36,806 bases of DNA, from positions 1 through 36,806 of IMG/VR virus record IMGVR_UViG_3300005663_000126; one strand, 5' to 3'. Each line of letters starts with the position of its first letter. The stretch's first letter is position 1. A program made the position numbers and the translations under genes. Positions 7,284 through 13,274 of the stretch are shown here, piece by piece. The DNA is from a virus. The notes beneath the pieces are model-generated. The model searched no databases. It had not been told where the DNA came from and worked only from the letters and a program-made list of their open reading frames with translations.

Positions 7284-7387
7284 GAACCATATTATTTATC
7301 CTAATCTCAATCGCCATAATAATCCTCTCAATAATAGCAGTCTTTATATACTGTGTGTTTGGATTAAGGAAAATGGGAAAATTATAA
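7280..7387 (+). CDS. Single-span membrane micro-protein (35 aa)
   Basis: A 35-codon frame from ATG 7280, sharing ATGA with the NinG-like gene. Residues 4-28 are almost entirely Ile, Leu, Val, Phe, Ala and Ser, one clear membrane span, followed by a short basic tail (GLRKMGKL). It is the first of a run of small envelope proteins reaching 9306. Small single-span phage proteins can be holin-like, antiholin-like or membrane effectors; nothing here decides between these. Confidence 0.55.
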   Translation: MRTILFILISIAIIILSIIAVFIYCVFGLRKMGKL

Positions 7388-7390
7388 ATT

Positions 7391-7531
7391 ATGACAGGCA
7401 AATGCGATTGCTGTAAAAGGAAAAGAGAATTATTCCCTGATATAAGATGGGAAAAAGGAAAGGCGGTGGAATTTGCCTGCTGTAAGATTTGTCTGAATAG
7501 AAGCAATAAGAGTTTCTGGGAGAGGAAATGA
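7391..7531 (+). CDS. Zinc-ribbon micro-protein (46 aa)
   Basis: A 46-codon frame. CDCC near residues 5-8 and CCKIC near 30-34 form a four-Cys ribbon, separated by a charged segment. It resembles the many small zinc-ribbon proteins of phage early regions. Its TGA overlaps an ATG at 7528. No partner known. Confidence 0.5.
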   Translation: MTGKCDCCKRKRELFPDIRWEKGKAVEFACCKICLNRSNKSFWERK

Positions 7532-7705
7532 AAATACTTAAACAATTATGTAGACTTATCGGCTGGTCAATGCTTGGTACTTTTATCTTCAGTAGGCTTG
7601 ATAATTTTAGTTGTCTCTACGATCTATGAATGGTTTGCCTTTCGGAGTATGAAAAAGTGGGTAGAAGAGAAGGGTAAAATCTTTTATGGCAATGCGGATG
7701 AATAG
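7528..7705 (+). pseudogene. Small membrane-protein gene split between two frames
   Basis: ATG 7528 has a good GGGAGAGG ribosome site, but its frame closes at 7629 after 33 codons. The frame one base further on is open from 7532 to TAG 7705 and encodes a convincing membrane span (residues like LSSVGLIILVVSTIYEWF) with a charged cytoplasmic-type tail. Its only in-frame start is a TTG at 7574 without a ribosome site. A single +1 shift near 7575-7590 would join the good start to the good membrane protein. It could be a frameshift mutation, a sequencing indel, programmed frameshifting, or two tiny genes. Confidence 0.35.
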
Positions 7706-7835
7706 ACTGATATTGTTTGTATTATGTGTGGTGTTATGTGGATGTACACAAGAGATAAACTTATATGAACCGTTAAAGGAAAGGTATAATGTGGAAGATT
7801 TGGTTAATGATATGCGTGTGTATTATCCTGAATAG
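7698..7835 (+). CDS. Small lipoprotein (45 aa)
   Basis: A 45-codon frame with a type II signal peptide: basic start (MNR), hydrophobic core, and lipobox LCGC with Cys at about residue 16, followed by TQEIN. In-frame ATGs at 7686 and 7692 would add four or two residues; 7686 has the better-spaced GAAGGG. The mature peptide is about 30 residues. It overlaps the next lipoprotein gene by 47 bases in another frame. Overlapping small membrane/lipoprotein genes recall spanin pairs, but both partners here are lipoproteins, so the comparison is loose. Confidence 0.5.
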   Translation: MNRLILFVLCVVLCGCTQEINLYEPLKERYNVEDLVNDMRVYYPE

Positions 7836-8229
7836 TTGTATCTTTAAAGTACAGCAAATCCCAAATGAAGACTCCCAAGAAGGCGGGAAAGAAGAAAAGA
7901 TATATGTGTTAGAGTTTAAAATCGAAAATAAAGAGGAAAAGTATGATAATGATGTGAATAAGAAACTTAATGAATATAATTTATTGATGAAAATATTTAA
8001 TAAAAAAGAACAACTAATAATAAAGGCATTTGAGAAGAATGGTCAAGACCCATTTATAATTGCAAGACTATTAAAAGAAAGTAAAGTCAAGACATTGGAA
8101 GAATTTATAGAATGGTTAAAAAATGAATTATATAAAGAATATGCCACTAATAGCGAAATATTAGATAGAGAAATTTTTAATGAGATACATATGAATTATA
8201 ATTTACTGGAAGAAATGGAGGATTTATGA
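7789..8229 (+). CDS. Lipoprotein with helical/coiled mature domain (146 aa)
   Basis: Starts at ATG 7789 after AAAGGAAAGG. Residues 1-17 form a lipoprotein signal ending in LNSC, Cys about 17. The mature part is highly charged and helical (many Lys, Glu, Asn, Ile) and ends acidic (LLEEMEDL). It would be anchored to a membrane facing the periplasm. No catalytic domain is recognised. A moron-like envelope function or a spanin-like role are both possible. Its stop overlaps the ATG of the next exported protein. Confidence 0.65.
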   Translation: MWKIWLMICVCIILNSCIFKVQQIPNEDSQEGGKEEKIYVLEFKIENKEEKYDNDVNKKLNEYNLLMKIFNKKEQLIIKAFEKNGQDPFIIARLLKESKVKTLEEFIEWLKNELYKEYATNSEILDREIFNEIHMNYNLLEEMEDL

Positions 8230-8429
8230 ACCTAGTTTTACTTATAATCTGTATATGTGGAGCGATATATTCCGAAGATAGTCTTTTCTCTGGATGGGTA
8301 GTAGGGAAAAAACCTGAAGGAATACATAACGAAAGTGTAGGTTTTAAATGTAGTAAGTGTGGAAGGTTTATCGGCCATTCTGAAAATGATTGCCCGATGC
8401 AAAACCATACACATAGGGATGAAGGATGA
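8226..8429 (+). CDS. Exported Cys-rich zinc-ribbon-like protein (67 aa)
   Basis: Coupled by ATGA overlap to the upstream lipoprotein gene. The first 16 residues form a short signal peptide or membrane anchor (MNLVLLIICICGAIYS). The remainder carries CSKCGRFIGHSENDCPMQNH, a C-x-x-C...C-x-x-x-H metal-site pattern. Zinc ribbons are usually cytoplasmic, so one behind a signal peptide is odd; another example is the 12830 gene. Role unknown. Confidence 0.55.
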   Translation: MNLVLLIICICGAIYSEDSLFSGWVVGKKPEGIHNESVGFKCSKCGRFIGHSENDCPMQNHTHRDEG

Positions 8430-8773
8430 AACTATGGAAAAAGATTTTAATGCTTTTTGTGATTTGGGCTATAACTTACCCTCTGGGTGTAGTAATATAT
8501 CCTACTTATTTGGGTAGGGATTTTGCGGTTATAATGGGATACGAAAAATGGGAGTATTATTCAGAAGTAGCTCGCCACGCTTTCGGCTATTCCGTTATAG
8601 GATTTTTCTTTGGGTGGTTCGCTCCTGTTATGGGAATAATAGATGAGGTATCACAGATATTTTTAAAGGGTCGCAGGGTTTTCCAATGGATAGATATGTT
8701 TGCAAATATAATAGGTGCGTTGATAGGGATGGGAATAGCAAGGTTTATTAAAATAAGCTGGAGGGAGAGATGA
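8426..8773 (+). CDS. VanZ-like membrane protein
   Basis: A 115-residue protein with about three membrane spans (roughly 6-25, 52-71 and 91-108). The loop and last span hold the VanZ-family signature: IIDEVSQIFLKGRRVFQWID then a helix with N and repeated G (D73, E74, Q77, R83, D90, N94). VanZ family members are associated with teicoplanin resistance and envelope changes; the biochemical role is not settled. It is shorter than chromosomal VanZ proteins but retains the conserved core. It lies in the small envelope-protein cluster and shares ATGA with the upstream gene. In a phage it may alter the host envelope during infection. Confidence 0.7.
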   Translation: MKLWKKILMLFVIWAITYPLGVVIYPTYLGRDFAVIMGYEKWEYYSEVARHAFGYSVIGFFFGWFAPVMGIIDEVSQIFLKGRRVFQWIDMFANIIGALIGMGIARFIKISWRER

Positions 8774-8786
8774 GCAAGGAGGTTTT

Positions 8787-9017
8787 ATGAAACAATGGAT
8801 ATTAAGAATACTAATCTGTTTCTTCGACTCAATATGGTTTTATGCACTTAAACGGGGATGGGTTTATGTCGAAGGCTACCCATACAATATGGAGGATTTT
8901 CCTTATTCAACTGTGGTATTGTTGGCTTTCATCGCAATAGACTCAATCAAACTCCTATTTGTTTTAAAATGGACAACTGATTTATTCGAGAAACCGCGCT
9001 ATAGGAGAGAGTTTTGA
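8787..9017 (+). CDS. Two-span membrane protein (76 aa)
   Basis: Starts after AAGGAGG. It has two hydrophobic segments (about 4-20 and 42-62) separated by a Tyr-rich loop (VEGYPYNMEDFPYS), with a basic tail after FEKP. No family recognised; size and topology are compatible with a holin but also with many envelope micro-proteins, and no endolysin gene is adjacent. It overlaps the next gene through its TGA. Confidence 0.55.
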   Translation: MKQWILRILICFFDSIWFYALKRGWVYVEGYPYNMEDFPYSTVVLLAFIAIDSIKLLFVLKWTTDLFEKPRYRREF

Positions 9018-9232
9018 AATCAGGCGAAGTCCTACGGGGAGATAAATGGATAAAAATTACAATAGATACACTTATACAAGGATTGATAAGGATGATGGAC
9101 AATCCTAATGTAGAGTATCAGGAATACCGTATTATATACTCACGCAGGGATAAGGTTGGGAAAAAGGGTATACAGATAAAATATCCGGGTCCTGACGGTG
9201 TAGAAAGTATATTAAAAACATTGAGCGAGTAA
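9014..9232 (+). CDS. Small hypothetical protein, TTG start (72 aa)
   Basis: The start is TTG 9014 overlapping the preceding TGA (TTTTGA), five bases after AGGAGAG, which supports this unusual codon. The product is soluble, mixed alpha/beta, with an IIYSRRDKVGKKG basic stretch. No family recognised. It ends sharing a base with the next micro-gene. Confidence 0.5.
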   Translation: MKSGEVLRGDKWIKITIDTLIQGLIRMMDNPNVEYQEYRIIYSRRDKVGKKGIQIKYPGPDGVESILKTLSE

Positions 9233-9306
9233 TGGATTGGCAAAAGGTAGGGGGATATTTAATTATAGCGATAGTAATTTTAGTTATATGGTGGAAGAAT
9301 AGATGA
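9232..9306 (+). CDS. Single-span membrane micro-protein (24 aa)
   Basis: A 24-codon frame tightly joined to both neighbours (TAATG at its start, ATGA at its end). It encodes MDWQKVGG, one membrane span of Ile/Val/Leu/Ala, and WWKNR, a layout typical of short single-span peptides with aromatic-basic ends. The very small size limits confidence; exact overlap with both neighbours argues for translation. Confidence 0.45.
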   Translation: MDWQKVGGYLIIAIVILVIWWKNR

Positions 9307-9524
9307 AAGCCAAGACCAGAGAAATCCAAACAAGAATACCTTGTTTAAAATGCAAGAAGAAGTTTCTCATCTTTGAGACAAGGATTTATTATGAGGGACG
9401 ATTGATTAAGAAAAGAGTTGGTGCTAGGTTATGCCATATTTGTAAACAATCGAATAAAATAATCAAGACTTTGCCAAGTCAGCAGACAGAGCAGACTAAG
9501 CCGCTTAGTCGGTATATATATTAG
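9303..9524 (+). CDS. Zinc-ribbon hypothetical protein (73 aa)
   Basis: The product has CLKC near residues 14-17 and CHIC near 44-47, a compact zinc ribbon with a strand-rich middle (KFLIFETRIYYEGRLI). It resembles small phage regulators but no family is certain. It is the last gene of the left run. A perfect inverted repeat (GACTAAG, CCG, CTTAGTC; 9494-9510) lies in its last codons, just upstream of the promoter at 9528. Confidence 0.55.
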   Translation: MKAKTREIQTRIPCLKCKKKFLIFETRIYYEGRLIKKRVGARLCHICKQSNKIIKTLPSQQTEQTKPLSRYIY

Positions 9525-9527
9525 CTA

Positions 9528-9555
9528 TTGACAACAGATATTCAAGTAGTATACT
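9528..9555 (+). promoter_or_regulatory. Strong sigma70-type promoter for the packaging/virion operon
   Basis: TTGACA (9528-9533) and TATACT (9550-9555) are separated by 16 bases. The -35 is perfect and the -10 matches TATAAT at five of six positions. It stands in a non-coding gap between the small early genes and the terminase genes. Predicted transcription starts near 9562. Confidence 0.75.
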
Positions 9556-9561
9556 TAAAGG

Positions 9562-9668
9562 GTAGGATAATTAAATAAATCAAAATCTTCGCTTGTTTGG
9601 AGATTGGACTAACCCTATAAGTCGAGATTTTAGTAGTGTATTTTGCTACTAAAGTTATCGGCTTTTTT
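9562..9668 (+). ncRNA. Structured leader or small RNA ending in an attenuator-like hairpin
   Basis: About 107 bases from the predicted start to a T run. Segment AAAATCT (9582-9588) can pair either with AGATT (9601-9605) or AGATTTT (9625-9631), so two folds compete. GACT/AGTC (9607-9610 with 9620-9623) form a small hairpin. TTTAGTAG (9629-9636) pairs with CTACTAAA (9646-9653), and a broken extension (AAG..CG with CG..CTT) ends directly at the run CTTTTTTG. No open frame of note lies inside. It could be an attenuator, an antitermination leader, or a free small RNA. The pairing is seen by eye; the function is inference. Confidence 0.5.
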
Positions 9669-9691
9669 GTTGTTTAGAGTGAGATAAAATA

Positions 9692-9913
9692 ATGTCTTCA
9701 GGAATATATAATAATAAGGGTAAAGATAATCATTTTTATGGTAAGAAACATACCTTAGAAACCCGTCTTAAAATGTGTAAAAGTCATAAATCAGTTGTTC
9801 CTAAAATACTTCCCCAAGAATGGAAAGATAAAATTTCAAAAGCAATGGTGGGACATATTAAAAGACTGATAATTATAGAGGGCGTAAGAAAAGGAGCAAT
9901 AAATGTGTGCTAA
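9692..9913 (+). CDS. NUMOD3-motif protein, likely homing-endonuclease remnant
   Basis: A 73-residue product. Residues 3-30 (GIYNNKGKDNHFYGKKHT then ETRLKMCKSH) match the NUMOD3 DNA-binding motif (G-x-N-x-F-G/Y-G-K-K-H-T...E-T). That motif normally occurs in GIY-YIG or HNH homing endonucleases. No nuclease domain remains in this frame or nearby. It may be a decayed homing gene or a retained DNA-binding protein. It is the first gene of the transcript from the 9528 promoter and overlaps the terminase small subunit gene by 11 bases. Confidence 0.6.
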   Translation: MSSGIYNNKGKDNHFYGKKHTLETRLKMCKSHKSVVPKILPQEWKDKISKAMVGHIKRLIIIEGVRKGAINVC

Positions 9914-10289
9914 AGGAATAAATCCCATAAAGAAGCATAAGGTGAAACAAGCAATATTAAGAGGAGAGAGCTATAAGCAGGCTCTTAAGACAGCAGGATA
10001 CTCAGAAGCAACAGCAAAGCATTCAAGTGGAATGAGTGTAGTAAAGTGTAGTAAGGCGGAAATTATACAAGAACTAAGGGAAAGTGATATAACAGTAGAT
10101 TTTATCATAAAGAGATTGAATGAAGATAGGAGATTAGCTATAGAGAGTAAGGATAATTCAGTAGTTGTAAGGGTAGATGAGCTATTGGGGAAGATAATAG
10201 GGGTGTTTAAGGATAGAATAGAAGGCTCGCTTGAGGTTAATTTCATAAACGAAGCCCTTAACCTGAGAAGGCAATACCAACTAAACTAA
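9903..10289 (+). CDS. terS: Terminase small subunit
   Basis: A 128-residue, wholly helical protein starting at ATG 9903 after AAAGGAG. The N-terminal part reads like a terminase small-subunit helix-turn-helix: VKQAILRGESYKQALKTAGY followed by SEATAKHSS. The centre has IIQELRESDITVDFIIKRLNE, and VVRVDELLGKIIGVFKDR gives the typical oligomerisation helix ending in a L-G-K...G-x-F-x-D pattern. It would recognise packaging sites and load the large subunit. Its position ahead of TerL, though with about 800 intervening bases, supports this. The assignment rests on motif layout and context. Confidence 0.7.
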   Translation: MCAKGINPIKKHKVKQAILRGESYKQALKTAGYSEATAKHSSGMSVVKCSKAEIIQELRESDITVDFIIKRLNEDRRLAIESKDNSVVVRVDELLGKIIGVFKDRIEGSLEVNFINEALNLRRQYQLN

Positions 10290-10436
10290 GTAACTCCGTT
10301 ATGTTATGAGTAAGACAATTAGCCCTATGCAAACAGTCCCTATTGTGTAGTTAACATAATATGCATTATAAGACAGAAGGGGTAAAGGGTAGACTTAGCA
10401 GAGATAACCTCTCATATTCAATATTTGAAGGGCAGA

Positions 10437-10595
10437 ATGGTATCTATAGAGCAGTTAAGGCAGGAAATCCAGGTAATGACAAGACGAACCCTATTATATA
10501 AGGCTCTTAAAGAGGAACTAAGCACATTAGGATATTGGCGTAATAGAGCAAGAGGGAAGAATATAGCTGATGTTATGGCTAATAAGGAGTGTTAA
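10437..10595 (+). CDS. Small hypothetical protein between terminase genes (52 aa)
   Basis: A 52-codon frame starting at ATG 10437 after GAAGGG. The product is helical and basic (EQLRQEIQVMTRRTLLYKAL then GYWRNRARGKN). No family recognised. The neighbouring stretch 10290-10436 has no supported gene; it contains an 8-base inverted repeat, TTATGTTA near 10312 and TAACATAA near 10344. The downstream stretch 10596-10700 is a structured GC-rich element described separately. Confidence 0.45.
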   Translation: MVSIEQLRQEIQVMTRRTLLYKALKEELSTLGYWRNRARGKNIADVMANKEC

Positions 10596-10606
10596 CGAGT
10601 GTTAAA

Positions 10607-10674
10607 GGTATATGGGAGGACTGGATGTGTTCGACATGGTGCCCGGCATGACCCTACCCCCCTCTGTATATACC
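10607..10674 (+). other. GC-rich inverted-repeat element between terS and terL (candidate packaging site or structured RNA)
   Basis: GGTATAT (10607-10613) pairs with ATATACC (10668-10674). After a 2x3 internal loop, GAGG (10616-10619) pairs with CCTC (10661-10664). Inside, CATG (10635-10638) can pair with CATG (10647-10650) around GTGCCCGG. The C-rich run CCCTACCCCCC is unusual for this AT-rich genome. A direct repeat GAGTGTTAA lies just upstream (10588-10596 and 10598-10606). No frame of interest. The position fits a cos/pac-like site or a packaging-related RNA, but nothing proves either. Confidence 0.35.
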
Positions 10675-10700
10675 CTAACAAACAGTCACTCTACTAAAAT

Positions 10701-10958
10701 ATGAAACTTCCTAAACCATCTTTAAAAACCCCCAATAATTATATATATAAAAAAGGTAAATACAGCTTAGAACAAAAAGTAAGTATATTACAAGATTTAT
10801 TGAAGGAACTGATAAATGTCCGAATGGTCTGGTGCAGCAAGGAGAATGATTATATTGGGGTTTTAAGAAAAGTATGCAGGGATTTTGACAGACGATTTAA
10901 TGACAAGATACAGAAAAGGATAATAAATAGAATTATCAAGAGAAGAAATTATATATAA
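10701..10958 (+). CDS. Basic helical hypothetical protein (85 aa)
   Basis: ATG 10701 lacks a clear ribosome site but the frame is well formed. The product is strongly basic and helical (YSLEQKVSILQDLLKELINV, later KIQKRIINRIIKRRNYI), possibly nucleic-acid binding. It lies between terminase genes, where HNH or accessory packaging genes often sit, but no HNH motif is present. Function unknown. Confidence 0.45.
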   Translation: MKLPKPSLKTPNNYIYKKGKYSLEQKVSILQDLLKELINVRMVWCSKENDYIGVLRKVCRDFDRRFNDKIQKRIINRIIKRRNYI

Positions 10959-10978
10959 AATATGAAAACTGAAACCCT

Positions 10979-11134
10979 ATGACCTGTACCTTCTGCAACA
11001 AAGAGATAAGAGAGATACCATTTCACGAAGAAGGTAAACATTATCACACTCTCTGTAAACTATTACTCGATTTCGCTAAAGACAACCCTCAAAAGATAAG
11101 GGATTTATATGCTACGATTACGCCAATCAATTAA
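10979..11134 (+). CDS. Small Cys/His protein overlapping terL start (51 aa)
   Basis: A 51-codon frame starting at ATG 10979. CTFC near residues 3-6 and HYHTLC near 21-26 give a zinc-finger-like arrangement, followed by a helix. It overlaps the start of the large terminase gene by 26 bases, which would couple translation. The ribosome site is weak. Similar small Cys-rich proteins often precede terminase genes, so it is probably real. Confidence 0.5.
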   Translation: MTCTFCNKEIREIPFHEEGKHYHTLCKLLLDFAKDNPQKIRDLYATITPIN

Positions 11135-12833
11135 CGATAAAATAGCTAAGTACGAGAAAGTCATAAAACAATGCCTTGTAGATGGAAAAGACAGGGATGC
11201 TGTTCTTTTAGACCGGGATATGAAGCGCTGGAGATGTCGGAATGACTTATATTACCTTGCTAAAATAACAGGAGAGAATAGCGATAAAATTACCAAATAC
11301 AAATCATTTTATGAGCCATTCTGTGATAAAGTAAGTTTACAGACTTGGCAGGTAATTAGATTGGAGTTGCATAAAAACAACGAGGATTTGCTTCCGATTG
11401 ACAAAGTTGCGGATGAAAGGGATTTTAAATATATTCAGAGATTGTTTCTTTGCTATAGAACTTATTATAAGACAACTATTATAACTAAATTCCATTCTTT
11501 ACAATTACTTTTAAATTTTAATAACATCCATATAGTCTTATGTCACGATGTAGAAAATATTGCTTCTGATAATTTAGTGGCTATTAAGAATTACTTTCTT
11601 ACCACAGAAGTAGGTAAACTCTTTCCTGAATGTATCCCCAAAGGCAAGGAATGGGGCAATATGTCAGGTTTTAGTTTAGCTAATAGAACTGATTGGGGAA
11701 TAAGTGAGGAAAATATAGAAGCAAGGGGAAAGGCCTCAAATATAACTGGAGGGCATTGGCAAATAGCAAAAAAGAATGATTTGGAGAATGAAAATAGCGT
11801 AAATACTAAAGAACAATTAGAAAAAACTAAAAAGTGGGACGACCAATTTAATCTAGGAAACTTTCACGACCCCAAAACGCCCTTGCAGGATTATGAAGGA
11901 ACAATATATCATTTTTCGGATTTGTATATGAATAAAAAAGGTAATCCCGATATTGAGGTTATAGAAATTCCGCTTTTGAAAGACCAAAATCCCAATAATA
12001 TTACAGTTGAAAACATTACGCACCCTGAAAGGTTTAGTGTAGAGGATATTGAATTTATAAAAAGGGATAAGGGTATTTGGAGATTTATGTGCCAGATGCT
12101 TTTAAAACCTGAAGACCCTGCGAGGATGCAGTTTAAGATAGATATGCTTTCCTACTATTCGTCAATCCCTAAAGGAAGTATCTTTTATGAATTGGTAGAT
12201 CCTGCATCCGCAAGAAAGAAGAAATCAGATTATACTGTAATGCTGATCGTGGGATTGGGATATTTTGATGGGATCTTAAAAAAGTTTATCGCTGATGGGG
12301 TGAGGGATAAGTTAAACCCGAAACAGAGGATAGATCTATCGATTGACTTAGCAAAGAAATGGTCTATAAGGGGTTGCGGATGGGAAGCGATAGCGTTTCA
12401 GGAGACGGATTGCTATTACCTTGAGGAGGCAAGACGGAAGGCAAGGTTATATTATACGATTACTGAGATAAAATCCCATAAGGCAAGCAAAGAGGATAGG
12501 ATACGAGGGCTTGTCCCTGAATACTCAAATCACGAATGGCTCTGGCCAGAGAAGGGAAAGATAGTTAAAACTTCAATCTTTGATGGAAAGAGTTACGACT
12601 TGACCGAAGAATTAGAATATGAATTACGGCAATTCCCTTTAGCTGAACATGATGATTTAATGGATACACAAACATTTTTTAATCGTATATCCACTATAAA
12701 GCCAGAACAGGTCAAACAGGATAATGAGTCTCAAGGTATGACCTTCGGGGACTATGCTAAGTTAAAAGAGGACAGGATAGCGGAAGAGAATAAAGACCCG
12801 TGGGCTAGGTTTACAGTAGGGAGCCGGATATGA
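11109..12833 (+). CDS. terL: Terminase large subunit (ATPase-nuclease)
   Basis: A 574-residue DNA-packaging motor. The N-terminal ATPase region has a divergent Walker A-like CYRTYYKTT (residues 115-123), a strand HIVLCHD (141-147), and TGGHWQIAKKND (213-224) where other terminases have a T-G-x-H followed by an acidic D-D pair. Here only the second position keeps Asp. The C-terminal nuclease is clear: motif I VDPASARKKKSDYT (D364), motif II GWEAIAFQE (E426) and motif III HDDLMD (514-519). It cuts concatemers and pumps DNA into proheads through the portal at 13275. Start ATG 11109 lies inside the preceding small gene. Length is normal for the family. Confidence 0.9.
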   Translation: MLRLRQSINDKIAKYEKVIKQCLVDGKDRDAVLLDRDMKRWRCRNDLYYLAKITGENSDKITKYKSFYEPFCDKVSLQTWQVIRLELHKNNEDLLPIDKVADERDFKYIQRLFLCYRTYYKTTIITKFHSLQLLLNFNNIHIVLCHDVENIASDNLVAIKNYFLTTEVGKLFPECIPKGKEWGNMSGFSLANRTDWGISEENIEARGKASNITGGHWQIAKKNDLENENSVNTKEQLEKTKKWDDQFNLGNFHDPKTPLQDYEGTIYHFSDLYMNKKGNPDIEVIEIPLLKDQNPNNITVENITHPERFSVEDIEFIKRDKGIWRFMCQMLLKPEDPARMQFKIDMLSYYSSIPKGSIFYELVDPASARKKKSDYTVMLIVGLGYFDGILKKFIADGVRDKLNPKQRIDLSIDLAKKWSIRGCGWEAIAFQETDCYYLEEARRKARLYYTITEIKSHKASKEDRIRGLVPEYSNHEWLWPEKGKIVKTSIFDGKSYDLTEELEYELRQFPLAEHDDLMDTQTFFNRISTIKPEQVKQDNESQGMTFGDYAKLKEDRIAEENKDPWARFTVGSRI

Positions 12834-13174
12834 AGAAGATAATCTTTATTTTACTTATACTATCTATAGCGAAACTATCTTTTGCCGAAATCCCAATCTA
12901 CTGCCCTAATGAAAAGATACATTTATACGATTATCAAAAAGATGAGATAGCAATAGGGGAAGAATTATATGCCAAGGATTTTAAACCAGTAGGGGATATT
13001 CCGCAGCCGAATGAAAGCGATGAAATGGTATGCCCTATCTGCGAAGCCCCTCTTAACTGGTATGAATATCAGGCGTGGGAGAAAGGTCAATCTCCTCCAA
13101 TATTTTATGTGTGGGCGATTACATTATTAACTAAAAACGAAGAAGGATTTTACTGGATCCCGTACGATATATAA
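12830..13174 (+). CDS. Exported zinc-ribbon-like protein (114 aa)
   Basis: Coupled to terL by ATGA. Residues 1-19 form a classic Sec signal peptide (KK, a hydrophobic core, cleavage after LSFA). The mature part begins EIPIYCPN and includes CPICEAPL near residue 64-71 and an aromatic C-terminus. Small CP-x-C proteins occur next to terminase genes in other phages as cytoplasmic proteins. Here the same kind of domain follows a signal peptide. It is the last gene before the terminator at 13177-13257. Role unknown. Confidence 0.65.
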   Translation: MKKIIFILLILSIAKLSFAEIPIYCPNEKIHLYDYQKDEIAIGEELYAKDFKPVGDIPQPNESDEMVCPICEAPLNWYEYQAWEKGQSPPIFYVWAITLLTKNEEGFYWIPYDI

Positions 13175-13176
13175 AA

Positions 13177-13257
13177 CTCTAGGTCGCTCCTAGAGATAAC
13201 CAATAAAATAATTAAACCTATGGATGTGCACATACGTTCATAGGTTTTTTTATTGGT
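13177..13257 (+). terminator. Double hairpin intrinsic terminator after the terminase block
   Basis: First hairpin: CTCTAGG (13177-13183) pairs with CCTAGAG (13189-13195). Second: AAACCTATG (13214-13222) pairs with CATAGGTTT (13239-13247) and runs straight into seven or more Ts. An outer arm ACCAATAAAA (13199-13208) matches TTTTATTGGT (13248-13257), enclosing the inner hairpin. It lies in the gap between the 12830 gene and the portal gene. Confidence 0.8.
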
Positions 13258-13274
13258 AATAATTTGGAGAAAAT

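Noticed and set aside
9494-9510. Perfect hairpin GACTAAG-CCG-CTTAGTC as a terminator
   Set aside because: It lies inside the end of a coding frame and is followed by GGTATATATA, with no T run.
10629-10640. GTTCGAC in the GC-rich gap read as a tRNA T-loop
   Set aside because: No acceptor, D or anticodon arms can be assembled around it.
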